Notes: generated by a model from the sequence alone, not told the origin. A DNA stretch of 20,697 nucleotides from Apostichopus californicus (GCA_020650975.1 JAIPMN010009633.1:8126-28822), one strand, 5' to 3'; positions 10,800-20,697 are shown, counted from the stretch's first letter. Translations and numbers: made by a program.

Positions 10800-12585
10800 T
10801 TTTTATCACCATGAGTATCATTTTCTAGGAATATATTCTTCTCCTTTAATGGTTATACCTTATATTTTGAAAGTTAACTTAAGCAAAATGTTTGTGCATA
10901 CTATGGTACATGCTGTGTGTATATTAAGAGCGTTATTCTACGTAGATGGTATTTAGTTTATTGCCAGATGGATTGTGTTAGGGAGCACAGCAACCAATGT
11001 GTGTTCCTTACATCATTTGTGTACTCTAGAGATTGAAACTAACTATAGAACCAGCTTTTACTATTACACAACTTCATGATCAGCTAGAAAGGTGAGGAAT
11101 GAAAACACACTTTAAGTTTCTTATCTAACAACTTCAGTTTCTGATTTCTTTTATATATTTTATCCGGACATTTTCTGTCATCTGTTTGTTTTTATTTATA
11201 TTAAACAAAACAATGCACCAGATAATGTAAAGATGACTTAGTATTGTTTTATTTGCCAATGATTTCTTTTGAGTACTTGAATGTCTTCAAATCTTGTTTG
11301 TTTCATTTAGAATGACTTAAGCAATCATTACGGTTACTGTTTGATTGGTGCAAAAACAACCAGGAATTAACAAAGGTACATTAGGGACAATTGGCAGAAA
11401 ATATCTAACTATAATGCTGCTTGGAATATGTCATGTTTACATTTAAAAAAATATGATATCTCCTTTAGCAATTAATAAAGGATTATTATAACATAAACTA
11501 ATTTATGCCAACTTAGAAAAAAAAAATGCATTTTCATTTCACTAAATTTTTTTTGGGGTCTAAACTCATGATTCGAACTTGAGGCAATGGTATTTAGTAC
11601 TTTACCTGATTGTATAGGTCTTACTGACTCTAGATGGTAGGCCAGTCTGCCCACTAGCCTTAGGATTATGATATTGTATGTAAATTAATCTTTGTGATCA
11701 TCTTGTGAATATTCATAAGCCAAACAAGAATAAATCACTTGTTTGTGCATTCTTTACATAAACAATTAAAAACACACAAAATATAATAATAATAATAAAA
11801 AAAATAAATAAAAAGGCAAAAAATGAAGTAATCTTTAAGATTTCTTTATTACTTTGTTTTATCCGATTTTCATCTCATTCCATCAAATTGCAGTAATTAT
11901 TGTAAAAATTCAATAATTCATCAACTAAAGTCACTTGAACTAAATCATCATATTTTTTTTGGGTTTGTTTGTAATTAACCATCAAGAAATTATAATAAAG
12001 TACTGAGATTTATCATCTCAATTAGTTGTTGTAGTTTATACCTCTCTTTTTTGTTTACCACTTTTGTCCGTATGAAATGTGGTAGTTTTTCTGCAAGTAC
12101 GTCTTATTCACCTGCACACAAAAGCAACGCTTGAAGTGACAATTTTGACCCAAAGAATTAAATAAGCTTGGACACATATCTGGCTATTAATGTGAAGCTA
12201 ATGGATTAGCTTGTTGCCACGGTAATGAACCCAACACGATTCAAACAATTTCCCCAGATTGGAAGTTCTGCAGTTGTAAATATTTTCACTTCATTTCACT
12301 CTCAGTACATGAAATTTCAGCTGTTTTACCCAGAGAATAGTTTCTTGCAGAGCACACATATTTTCTGCAAAGTTCAGCATCTGTTAGCTAGCATCCTGTG
12401 GATCGGGGATTCTCAAGTAATTTCCTTTGATGTGCAGAGGAAAAACACTGGTTGCAACAAACAGTCAGGCAATCACTTTAATCTCACTTTTCCTAGATCT
12501 GAGCTGTGTTCAGGGTAGGCCTTTAAGGCCTTTAAGGGTCCGCATACCCTATTAGAGCAGGACCTTGGGACTGTTCTCTTTCACA
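10800..12585. other. intergenic sequence between the convergent genes; no gene found
   Basis: AT-rich, with an A/T simple-repeat patch at about 11781-11814 (ATAATAATAATAATAAAA). A B-box-like GTTCGAATC occurs on the minus strand at 11570-11578. GGCCTTTAA is directly duplicated near 12521-12537. TTTATT at 11845-11850 is an AATAAA on the minus strand and the nearest canonical poly(A) signal I noticed for ZGPAT, about 1.5 kb past its stop. A 97-codon open frame at 12225-12518 on the plus strand has no recognisable content. Confidence 0.5.
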
Positions 12586-13259
12586 GGGCTGGTATTCAAT
12601 CTTTCAAAGGGCTGGTATTCAATCTTTGACAGGGCTGGTATTCAATCTTTAACAGGGCTGGTATTAAATCTTTGACAGGGCTGGTATTAAATCTTTCACA
12701 GGGCTGGTATTCAATCTTTCACAGGGCTGGTATTAAATCTTTGACAGGGCTGGTATTTAATCTTTAACAGGGCTGGTATTAAATCTTTGACAGGGCTGGT
12801 ATTCAATCTTTCACAGGGCTGGTATTCAATCTATCACAGGGCTGGTATTCAATCTTTCACAGGGCTGGTATTAAATCTTTCACAGGGCTGGTATTCAATC
12901 TTTCACATGGCTGGTATTCAATCTTTCACAGGGCTGGTATTCAAATCTTTCACAGGGCTGGTATTCAAGCTTTCACAGGGCTGGTATTCAATCTTTGACA
13001 GGGCTGGTATTCAATCTTTCACAGGGCTGGTATTAAATCTTTCACAGGGCTGGTATTAAATCTTTCACATGGCTGGTATGTAATCTTTCACATGGCTGGT
13101 ATTCAATCTTTCACAGGGCTGGTATTAAATCTTTCACAGGGCTGGTATTCAATCTTCACAGGGCTGGTATTCAATCTTTCACAGGGATGGTATTCAAATC
13201 TTACACAGGGCTGGTATTCAAATCTTTCACAGGGCTGGTATTCAAATCTTTCACAGGGT
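12586..13259. repeat. 23-bp minisatellite, about 29 copies, just downstream of the ZGPAT stop codon
   Basis: Unit on the plus strand: GGGCTGGTATT, then (C/A)AATCTTT, then (C/G/A)ACA, with 29 near-complete copies and a partial last one. Variation is concentrated at two sites (C/A after GTATT, and C/G/A after CTTT). A few copies are 24 bp from an extra A, and ATGGCTGG replaces AGGGCTGG in three or so. It ends about 54 bp from the ZGPAT stop, so it would be transcribed as 3' UTR on the minus strand unless polyadenylation is very early. Because 23 is not a multiple of 3, open frames through it cycle all frames and encode a 23-residue repeat. They are not genes. Confidence 0.96.
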
Positions 13260-13312
13260 GGATTAGGTCTGTTGGCTGGCTGTTGAGAATCCCTGCTGTT
13301 GACCAATTTATC

Positions 13313-13451
13313 TTAGAATATGGTCAGTTTTCGGTGATGATTTTGACTAGCTTGCTGTCTCTCAAGTTTCTTCTCCGAGGCTGATAAAGATTCTAAGTAT
13401 CTCTTCTTCTCTGCAATCTTAAATTCTATCTGTTGACATGTTTTCTTGTCT
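13313..13451 (-). CDS. ZGPAT: ZGPAT last coding exon (coiled coil, C-terminus, stop)
   Basis: Acceptor TTTGCAG at 13452-13453. It encodes the end of a Lys/Glu/Gln-rich helix (KTCQQIEFKIAEKKRYLESL) and finishes HRKLTIF followed by TAA (plus-strand TTA at 13313-13315). The human protein ends HKKMTEF, which supports both exon and stop. Confidence 0.93.
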
Positions 13452-16400
13452 CTGCAAATAATTAAGCAAGGGTATTTATAGTGATACACAACTTTTTAGT
13501 TGACCCTTCTTTCCATGTTGAAATCCCCAAACAATATAGTCCATTAGCTGTTTTCAGCAAAGTACAACATGAAATACTTTAGTCGGGTACTGATCATATA
13601 AGTTCACCATATTTAAACAACATCTTATATTTGGGGGTGGTGTTCCACATGAGTGCTTCATGCAATTTCCATTAAGATATACTACATCTTGTCTTAAAGC
13701 GGTAGAACATCTTTATAGGACACATATCACTTTATACGATCCTAATACTTTTTTGCTGAATCTAATAAATGTTTATGCTTAGTATTAGGTCAGTGCTTTA
13801 TACCCAACTTTTCTATTCAAACTTTTAATAACTGACAGTCACTAGTAGTAGGTTAACTAACTGCTTACCTTTCATGTCTATCCAATGACTGTCTTAATCT
13901 CATTATTTCCTTATTTGTACTAGAAATCTCTTCCTGAGTCTTCACTAACTGTTAAAAATAAAAATGTAGAAAATGGAGAAAATGAAGATGTAATCTCATA
14001 TAAGGTGAAGATTTTGTATCTTGAACCTAAAAGCAAAACTTAGTATCTTTATTAAGTTGTGAAATGTGAACACTTTTTGCGTGGGTGGGAAGGGCAAGGG
14101 GCCAGGGGAGGTTGGGACTTGGGAGGGTACACAAGTTGCTTGAAAAACTCAAAAGTAACCCTTTCTATACATGACAAGTGGCTGTTGTTAATGAAAACTA
14201 CCTTCTTTTATATTTTGCTATTTATAAATGTGCCCTTTTGTTGCTGGCCCATGCTCAGGGTAAATGACTAGTAACCCGCCTATTATGTCCAATCTCAGAA
14301 TGATATCAGGGCATTGAGGATGCATGGTCTCCAAATACATCAACTACCCAGGTTATTTCTAAATATCACTTTTCTGCCTCTAATACTAACAGATGCAAGT
14401 GAATAGTTACAAACTTGATCGAAACACATTATGTGCATGACAATTTACCCAATTGGCTAATAGTTTAAGGGACACAAACCCCAACCTATATCCTAACCTT
14501 AAATGAGAAAGGTCTTAGTGATGAACAACTCCAACAAATAGCTAAGAAAAATCTTGTTCCGTTTTGGAGACATCATAGTTTAAAGGTATGCTGTATTGGC
14601 CCCAAAATATGCTAGATATTCATATATGGTCACCTTTGGTCAAAATTCTTAAACTTTTTTTTATTGCAAACTTCAAGGAAATTTGTCCTCACTGGGATAT
14701 TCAGTCATCTTGTGTGTTCTATAAAATGTGTCTGAGAACAACGTGGAGAGTAAAGACCTCCAGGAAAGTATTTCTTGAAAACTTCTAGCAATTATAGCTT
14801 GCTATAATTTGGGGCCTATACTGTATGTATGTATGTATGTATCTATGTATGTATTTTAGATCCTCCTGCAAGCAGGAACTTGGGAAGAAGCCATCATTGG
14901 CTTATCAAAGCCGCAAGCTGACCGAAGTCAGTCTCTTAGATTCATATTTAACGTCCATGATTATGAATTGTCAATTGTCAACAACTCTGTAACTGGACGA
15001 CATACATTAATCTTGGAGTGACTCGAACTCGGGCTGTCATTTTGATGATGTAATATTTAGACTTGACCAAGTCTTCAGCATTGTGTGTAGAGGTGTGTGC
15101 AGCTGTTTGTGGAAGTCGTTCACAACAGTTATCTCTATCGCATAGACTATTCATAATGGTCGACTTTCTCTCCCCTTTCATTTGTACCTACAATACATGT
15201 TTCACTAGATTTAAACTCCAAACTAGCGATTTCTAAAAGACCAAGAGATATTGATTGGGACGTACCTGAATGTTGATTTGACGGCCAGAGGTTGGTTCTG
15301 CTTTAGACCAGAGGAGCCTCTTATCTGTCTTTACTAATTCTATATTCTGATGTAACAAGTCACTAATTTTAGCTGAAAAGGAAAGGGTAATATGAAAAGG
15401 TTATGTTTGAAGAAAATGGTCAAAAGGGTCTTACCTTGTGTACCAACAAAGAAATTGCAACACTACAAAGTGTATTATTAAAAGGTAAACAGTCAGAGGA
15501 AAAAAACATATTTCTTCTAAAGAGAGAATGATATCTCGTCCACCTATTAGCGTAGGATGTAAGATAGCATTGTCATCTTCATCTCGGATCAAATTGAAAA
15601 AAGATATTACATCCTTTTCAGAACTTACAAGAAAACAGTGAATTGCTTTGATAAAAAATAGAAGTTGAAGTGTTAGTCTTGTTTGAGGCCAAGACCCCCT
15701 CACATGACTTGACAACTTAACCCCTGGTCATTGGTAACCAATCACACCCACACATCAAAGTGTGCACAAGTCAAACAACCCTTCCTGGGGCACTACACTC
15801 CACCACAGCTACATGTCCCCCGGGGCACGTCCCATAGGGTGCAGCCACAAACCGGCGCACACAACTATATTTACGAATTACCCCGCAAGTCCCCATTTAT
15901 ACACCTGGGTGAAGAGAGGCAACGGAGATAGAGTGCCCCTTGCCCAAGGACACAACGCAATGATTTGGCCAGGATTTGAACCTGATAACCTTAGATCACA
16001 AGTCTACTGCCTTAACCACTTGACCACAATGCTCTCAGAAAGAAATAAAAGGGGGAGGGGGGAGGGGGGAAAGAAAAGGAAGAAAGAGACAATAATTAAA
16101 AAGCAAGCAGAGAGTGTTTAGTTTCAAGAGTACCTCTGCTGCTGACCAAGTGAAATCTTACCTTTTCTTCCCTTTAATTGATTATTTATAAAAGCAAAGA
16201 CATCTCTTCTCTTCCTGACAGCTTTCTTTGCCATATGTGAATGGTTCTTGGATTTTCCTTTCGTCTTTTTCTTCTTTTCACCGACAACGTGGCATTTCTT
16301 TGCTGCCTTCAGCTGCATGCATTTATCCAAAGACTTTCCTATCAAAGTACAACATCAAGTTAAGAATTAAAACAGTACAAATGTTCTGAAAAATGTTTAA

Positions 16401-19400
16401 AAATATTAATACATCAAGTTGTTTTTATTTTTAATAATGAATTTATTGACTAAATCATACTTAGAACTATTCAGAAGGTAATGTCCATGCACTCATTAAA
16501 TTGTTCATCAATAGTGAGACATTACAAAATATAACATATGATGATAGTGCAAGTTAAGAAAGCTGTCGCACATGTCGTACTTCTGTTCTAAAATTATTTC
16601 AAATTAAGAAAAAAAAATTTAATTAATTTATACCTGGTGGTAAAACGACTGCTTCTACAATCTCGGTTCTACCTTGATTGTATTTTCCAAGTCCTTGTCT
16701 GAAAAAAATAAAATAAAATGTGTGTGAAATTACTGATAAGACTATCCCTTGATCTGATTTAAAGTTTCTTGCATTATCAAGAGATATACTTCAATCTTCT
16801 TCACATTCAGCAGCCATTTACAACTTGAAGATGTAATAAAGATGAATATTAAAGATGAAATAATGAAAGAAGATGAATAATGAATGAATAATGAATGCGG
16901 ATGAATAATGCAGATGAATCATAAAGATAAATAATAAAGATGAATAATAAAGATAAAGAATTAAAGATGTAATCTTAATTGTATATCTTAATTGTAACAT
17001 GCCCACTCAAAACACCAACTACCATGGACATGTGCATAAAAGTCTTTCCATACCCATATTCATATCCCATTTTAGCCATGAGTCTCGAGCCGATACCCCT
17101 GGTGTGTTCCTCCCATTGTCCAAGTGCCACACCCGGTGTTGTATTCCAGCCTGGTGTCGGTACACCTTCAGGCTCATCCTGCTGACCATCTGGTAGTCCT
17201 CTTGATGTAGATGGGAGGTTGACATCCTCTTGCAAGGATTCAGTCTCATCGTCACGATCATCTTCATCACTGCTGGATTCTAAATGAGACGCTGAAAGTA
17301 GAGAATCATGATACAAGTTAACTTCTAGTTTGAAACCTTCAGTCTTATGTAACATAATCAGGTTTATTTTAGGACTGGTTGAGTGAATTCACCAACGAAA
17401 TACGAACCAATAACAACACAAAGAGACACTCAATAGTTTAAAAAAAAATTACAAAGTATTCTTTATTGATACTCCATAAACTTTTCCCCTGTGTCCACAC
17501 CCAATAACCAAAGGGAACCTCTTTTTCTCAAGACTACAAATAACAGACTTCCAACAAGACGAACGTCCAGAGCATTTGTTTCTATTGCACAGTTACGTGA
17601 TATACATTCTATTAACCATGTGATTATTTGTTCCTGTTCTTCTCCTGAAAGGTATTATATAATTTCTGTACTGCAGCATCTCTTTAACATGCAAATACCC
17701 AAACAAACTAAATGCTCATAGGTCTCAAATATCTATTTGACTTTATATATATATATTTTCGTACAAAAAGAAAATACATAACATCTTAGCACTGCCAGGC
17801 TCTGATCTACAATCCACTCCCCCCCCCCCCACCCCAAAAAATAAATAAAATTGAGTGTAGACCTAATTTACAGCCTATGTATACCGTTCATGTCTAAAAT
17901 CCTTTTTTTTCTTGAGGGAGGGTGGGGCAAGAGGAGGAACCCACAACCCCTACATTGGAGTCATGATGGAATAATTTCAGAGCCACACGATCCTCAAATT
18001 TTTATATCCCGGATCAGAAAGTGACAGTTTCACTTAATAAATTAACATATGATGTGATAAATAGGTCTCCTTAAACTATCACCAATAATCACTAGTGTGA
18101 TCACAAAGTTATCACCATGGTGATGAAGGCCTCACATTGGATCCTTTCATCTAACTAGTATGCAGGTTTGATCCCAGTGAAGACCAAATATAGGGTGGAT
18201 TTGCCTCCAGGAGCAGTCCTTATGGGTTTTTTTTAATTTAATCTGTCTTCAAAGTTGAAACTCAAAAATGAGAATAAAGCTCCATCAGATGACCTTTGGA
18301 AATGACCTAGCTCTAACTTGACACAGAATCCACATATTTTCCTAAATTACTACAAAAAAAAAGGAAAAACAAGCTAAATGTCCAATAAAGATGATTAACA
18401 CTCTAAATACCTCTTGGTAATATTTCATCCAGGCCTAAGATGACACTGTTTCCATATGATTCAAATTCCACCTTGTACGTTTCAAATTCCTTCTCTATCG
18501 AATCGATTGTTGCAGGATACCAAAGCTGATCCTCATCGTATCTGGCTAAACATTTAGATCCTGCCTCCAAAGACCTGATCAAATGATAGAGTTTACATAG
18601 AGAAGCAATTACAAGACAGCCAGGAGAAAACAACAAACCTAAAGTAAACATAACCTGAGGAAAGCACTAAAAAGGTACATAATTAGACATGCAATCCAAA
18701 ACATAGACAAAGTAAGGAACAACACGATAGGTGTGTAAACTTCAATGGGCTGAACTCCACTCTTCTTTCATCTATTAATCCCTTAAAAGGTGTAAAGACT
18801 CCCGCACAAAGAAACGTCTAATGCCGGTAATCTGACTTAGTTTCGAATGAGGTGTAACAGAAGTGTTAGACACCACCATCGATCCCAGAAAATACACACA
18901 CAGCTTGCTATCATCGGTAATTAGACACTAGTGTACAGTCAATACATGCAGCTACGGTCAATACCCATAACACAGTGTACATAGCAGCGATGGACATCTC
19001 AGGTCAAGATAAAAGATAACAAGGTATCACGTTACATTACTGCCTGCATTTTGTAGCGATAAGAAAAAAACTTCACTTGCAAGCAACGGAAAGTTCCTTT
19101 TTTCAAAGGGCGGCACGCGGTTTGGGGCGAGTCTTCAATGCCTTTAAGAAAACTTTAATGCACACATGGATGTAATGATCCGATTCGCTTACATCACACA
19201 AATTACTTTGCAGCCTATATTTCAAATTTTTCAAAGGTAATGGTGTAAACTGAGTAGGAACATGCAGTCATTTTTTTCTCATTAAGCAAAATAATAACGA
19301 GGATAATGCATCTGAAGAGAATGAAACTGTGTTTCATGTATAATATCTCTTTGTGACAACAACTTCAATATTCTAAGGCAAAAGATCTATATTGACTAAT

Positions 19401-19742
19401 ATGAGCACTGATTCTTTATCTGTCGTATAAAATAAAACAAAGGCACAGTGTCAAAGGTCAGATGCTGAGGGTGCTGCAACAAAGCTGTGAAGAACATAAT
19501 AAATCTTTTATGCTCTGCCGATTCAAGCAATCTGCCCTGATGGTCTGTAGAGACAATTTCTACTGTTTACAATTGATTCAGCATTGCTGCAATGGATTTT
19601 GCAGTGGCTGAATCTTTTCTCATTTACATGGTGCCTAAGTGAAAAAGCTCACACCACCTCACCTCTGAAAATTACTTACCTGAAGTCAGGTTCTTGAAAC
19701 TCTGCTAGTTCAGATAAACTTACAACATACCCATGAGAAAAC
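13313..19742 (-). CDS. ZGPAT: ZGPAT: CCCH zinc finger and G-patch protein (3' eight coding exons; 5' part off the window)
   Basis: Minus-strand exons, in transcript order: 19742-19680, 18574-18411, 17291-17054, 16698-16634, 16338-16162, 15372-15266, 13948-13869, 13451-13313. They join in frame (1033 nt, 343 residues after one partial codon) to a TAA. Order of parts: FSHG with the last CCCH ligand His; Tudor-like domain (AGSKCLARYDEDQLWYPATI); acidic Ser/Asp linker; G-patch (HTRGIGSRLMAKMGYEYG then QGLGKYNQGR); VVLPPGKSLDKC; Lys-rich region; helical coiled coil; C-terminal HRKLTIF. This order and the remaining length agree with human ZGPAT from its FSHG motif onward. Human ZGPAT is a nuclear protein that binds DNA through the CCCH finger, recruits NuRD to repress genes such as EGFR, and contacts the helicase DHX15 through the G-patch. 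Those functions are transferred by homology. The N-terminus, start codon and first zinc ligands are not in the window. Confidence 0.95.
13869..13948 (-). CDS. ZGPAT: ZGPAT coding exon (coiled coil)
   Basis: Acceptor TTTTTAACAG, donor AG|GTAAG, 80 nt. It encodes LVKTQEEISSTNKEIMRLRQ and the following residues to DRHE plus two bases of an Arg codon. It corresponds to the heptad-rich helix IERTQRDIRSIQ of human ZGPAT. Its short length and lack of a Met at the 5' end hide it from open-frame listing. Confidence 0.92.
14822..14854. repeat. (TGTA)n microsatellite, tail of the adjacent SINE-like element
   Basis: About eight tetranucleotide units with one TATC interruption. On the minus strand this is a (TACA)n tail directly following the SINE-like 3' end, typical of retroposed elements whose 3' end is slippage-prone. 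Confidence 0.85.
14855..15125 (-). mobile_element. putative tRNA-derived SINE in a ZGPAT intron
   Basis: Read on the minus strand, a tRNA-like head shows an A-box-like TGGTCAAGTCTAA (15069-15057) and a B-box GAGTTCGAGTC (15030-15020). A unique body follows, containing two self-complementary patches: GACTGACTTCGGTCAG and TTCCTGCTTGCAGGA. It ends in (TACA)n. The A-B spacing and tetranucleotide tail fit a Pol III SINE. The head does not fold as a full tRNA, so it is not a tRNA gene. The boundaries, especially the 5' one, are approximate and no target-site duplication was identified. Confidence 0.6.
15266..15372 (-). CDS. ZGPAT: ZGPAT coding exon (helical region before the coiled coil)
   Basis: Acceptor CCTTTTCAG, donor CAG|GTACGT, 107 nt, ends in phase 0. 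It encodes AKISDLLHQNIELVKTDKRL and continues to GRQINIQ. The adjoining exons fit its phases exactly. Sequence conservation here is low, so the assignment rests mainly on splice sites, phase and position. Confidence 0.88.
15690..16034 (-). mobile_element. tRNA-derived SINE in a ZGPAT intron
   Basis: On the minus strand the head is clearly tRNA-like: A box TGGTCAAGTGGTTAAGG (16026-16010), an anticodon-arm remnant AGACTTGTGATCT, and B box GGTTCAAATCC (15982-15972) inside a 4-bp T-stem. The acceptor ends do not pair, so it is a pseudo-tRNA promoter and not a functional tRNA. The body carries CCTTGGGCAAGGGGCACTCT and CACCCAGGTGTATAAATGGG, blocks I associate from memory with tRNA-derived SINEs of marine invertebrate deuterostomes. 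The 3' limit is approximate, near the GGGGTTAAGTTGTCAAG segment. Plus-strand open frames over it (15731-16121) are shadows. Confidence 0.78.
16040..16105. repeat. purine-rich tract in ZGPAT intron
   Basis: A run of G/A (GGGGGAGGGGGGAGGGGGGAA and continuing A/G) between the SINE-like element and the next exon. On the minus (transcript) strand it is a long pyrimidine tract, located shortly downstream of the donor at 16161. Confidence 0.8.
16162..16338 (-). CDS. ZGPAT: ZGPAT coding exon (post-G-patch basic region)
   Basis: Acceptor TTTGATAG, donor G|GTAAG. It encodes GKSLDKCMQLKAAKKCHVVG, then a Lys-rich EKKKKTKGKSK resembling a nuclear localisation signal, then RKRRDVFAFINNQLKGRK. The GKSLDQC and NVFDFLNEKLQG motifs of human ZGPAT align at both ends. 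Confidence 0.95.
16634..16698 (-). CDS. ZGPAT: ZGPAT coding exon (second half of G-patch)
   Basis: Only 65 nt. Acceptor is TTTTTTTTCAG-like, donor G|GTATAA. It encodes QGLGKYNQGRTEIVEAVVLP plus P, joining to the previous exon to complete the G-patch (GYEYGQGLGK). The human counterpart reads KGLGRHAEGRVEPIHAVVLP. Confidence 0.95.
16829..16974. repeat. degenerate AAAGATGAATAAT-type simple repeat in intron
   Basis: Irregular reiteration of GATGAATAA/AAAGAT(A/G)AA units over about 145 bp, with no strict period. The minus-strand open frame over it (Phe/Ile/Leu/Ser/Tyr/His-rich) is a compositional artefact. Confidence 0.85.
17054..17291 (-). CDS. ZGPAT: ZGPAT coding exon (acidic linker and first half of G-patch)
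   Basis: Acceptor CTACTTTCAG, donor GG|GTATGG. It begins ASHLESSSDEDDRDDETESL, a Ser/Asp/Glu-rich linker, passes through a Pro/Gly/Asp-rich stretch, and ends GQWEEHTRGIGSRLMAKMGY plus EYG. The WE-HTRGIGS-L--KMGYE-G pattern is diagnostic of ZGPAT. Read-through past the donor adds unrelated residues, which confirms the splice. Confidence 0.96.
17735..17760. repeat. short TA-rich and downstream C-tract patches in ZGPAT intron
   Basis: A short (TA)n lies near 17744-17756. A C12 run lies at 17819-17830, followed by ACCCC. Both are simple-sequence patches in the large intron between the Tudor-like and G-patch exons (17292-18410). A degenerate B-box-like AGGTTTGATCCCA lies at about 18165-18177 on the plus strand and may be an eroded SINE. 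Confidence 0.6.
18411..18574 (-). CDS. ZGPAT: ZGPAT coding exon (Tudor-like domain)
   Basis: Acceptor GATCAG, donor GAG|GTATTT. It encodes (R)SLEAGSKCLARYDEDQLWYP, then ATIDSIEKEFETYKVEFESY and ILGLDEILPR. This is a small Tudor/SMN-like fold with the aromatic WYPATI and YKVEFESYG strands typical of such domains. The human protein has SLQAGSACLAKHQDGLWHAA in this place. Confidence 0.96.
19680..19742 (-). CDS. ZGPAT: ZGPAT coding exon (end of CCCH zinc finger)
   Basis: 63 nt. Acceptor CTCAACAG, donor CAG|GTAAG. It encodes FSHGYVVSLSELAEFQEPDF, matching CRFSHGQVVSLDELRPFQDPD of human ZGPAT. The His is the last ligand of the CCCH finger; the three Cys ligands must be on the preceding exon, beyond the window. 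First base G completes a split (A/C)GG Arg codon. Confidence 0.94.
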
Positions 19743-20697
19743 CTGTTGAGAATACACAAGAGGATATTCTGTTGTTTTCTTTCTCCAGTTTTGAACATCA
19801 CTAAATTGTTTATTTATAGGGTTTTGCAGACAGAAGATCTAACTTAAATCTGGGAGGTTTTTCTTGAGAGGGCTCATGCTAACAAGCTCCCCTGAGCTTT
19901 TATTCCTTTCTATTCTATTCCTTAAAAGTCAATCTCTGCATCCTACATATCTTTTTGATATAGCAACAGTTGTTGTTACACCTTGGAATATTGACTGGAG
20001 TAGACTGTATATATATATATATATTGTAACACTTTCCTCTGTGCGTAGCACCGGCCAGCCGATTCAGGGTTCTTGGCCTAAGATGTTGTATTGTAATTGG
20101 CCAGAGAATGAAGATGTACACAAAATAAATCCAGAGAGGTGATGGTATTTTTAACAGCAATATATTGAAAAGAAAACCTCTAACAGTAAGGTTAAGTGTC
20201 TTGTACTGGATATGTGGTACAAACTTGAAGCTACGTGGCCCTGAAGCCTACCATCAAGAGTGTTTCATCCAACAGCAACCAGAGTAGACTTGTCTGTCCC
20301 TCCCAGGTAATGCATTTTATATAAATCCCTTAACAATACGTGGAAATACCACATGTATACAAATGATGAACTTTACCCTACAACTTAGCTTAAGACATAA
20401 TACACAAATACTACAGTGCATCCCTACCATCCCCAAACAATTGTTCTTCTTTACAGAGATGAATGTGTTCACATGAGTATCCCTAGAAAATATCACATGT
20501 GTTACATCACAATCCCAGGATAAGCTTGATACCACATGCCGATCCAAAGGAGCAGCCCCAAAAGCCATAATCTGCCAACAATTCCAGAAGAGATAACCCC
20601 TATATAATTCCAAGGGGATTTAAACTACCACAATGGTTCCACACCGTCCACACAGAACTCCCATTGCTCCACAACTTTACAGTAACAGCGTTACAAT
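19743..20697 (-). other. ZGPAT intron running off the window
   Basis: No exon carrying CPFF-like or other zinc-finger or N-terminal ZGPAT sequence was found on the minus strand here. It holds a (TA)n run (20008-20024) and otherwise unremarkable sequence. The 98-codon minus-strand frame at 20317-20613 contains no CCCH pattern in the right register and is judged spurious. Confidence 0.6.

Noticed and set aside
12586..13259. CRISPR-like array of short direct repeats
   Set aside because: Units are contiguous with no unique spacers, the host is an animal, and the pattern is an ordinary minisatellite.
12787..13306. Open frames of 65-90 codons on both strands encoding a Trp/Tyr/Gln-rich repeat protein
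   Set aside because: They are produced by a stop-poor 23-bp repeat read through all frames; the repeat is non-coding DNA downstream of ZGPAT.
15960..16034. Functional tRNA gene (possible Thr-like anticodon TGT)
   Set aside because: Acceptor arms do not pair and the stems are incomplete, and SINE body sequence follows directly.
16818..17006. 62-codon minus-strand hydrophobic frame
   Set aside because: Arises from the AAAGATGAATAAT-type simple repeat inside a ZGPAT intron.
20317..20613. Minus-strand frame with several Cys/His as the missing CCCH zinc-finger exon
   Set aside because: The Cys/His spacing does not fit CCCH, and no sequence resembling the conserved CPFF-x-x-GKC block precedes a donor of the required phase.

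Overview
This is nuclear DNA from an animal, not a bacterium or virus. Coding sequence occurs only as short GT-AG-bounded exons separated by AT-rich introns, and both genes that can be assembled are animal genes. tRNA-derived SINE-like elements and several unrelated minisatellites fit an invertebrate deuterostome. An echinoderm such as a sea cucumber would be compatible, but that placement is inference, not proof.

Layout: (1) 1-3568 is non-coding sequence with nothing recognisable apart from a C-tract at the edge and weak hairpins. (2) 3611-7708, + strand, is a complete Sec22b-type R-SNARE gene with five coding exons that join without a frame break into 215 aa, the length I recall for the vertebrate protein. 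Its intron 4 holds a 21-bp minisatellite ending about 80 bp before exon 4. (3) 7709-13312 is the convergent intergenic/UTR region. It contains a G16 tract, four copies of a 107-129 bp tandem repeat (10086-10560), a perfect 52-bp palindrome (10748-10799) and a 23-bp minisatellite of about 29 copies (12586-13259). (4) 13313-19742, - strand, holds the last eight coding exons of a ZGPAT orthologue (CCCH zinc finger plus G-patch protein). They run from the final zinc-binding His of the CCCH finger, through a Tudor-like domain, an acidic linker, the G-patch and a basic region, to the C-terminal coiled coil and the stop. Two introns carry SINE-like insertions. (5) 19743-20697 is ZGPAT intron. The 5' exons (N-terminus and most of the CCCH finger) lie beyond the right edge.

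The two genes are tail-to-tail. Their products act in separate processes (ER-Golgi membrane fusion versus nuclear transcription/splicing), so no functional link is implied. All 13 exon boundaries were set by hand from splice sites, reading-frame phase and remembered family sequence. The reading frame is maintained through every junction, which is the strongest support for the models. I found no sign of a new multi-gene system. The parts worth a second look are the repeats, especially the minisatellite starting about 50 bp after the ZGPAT stop codon and the perfect palindrome.
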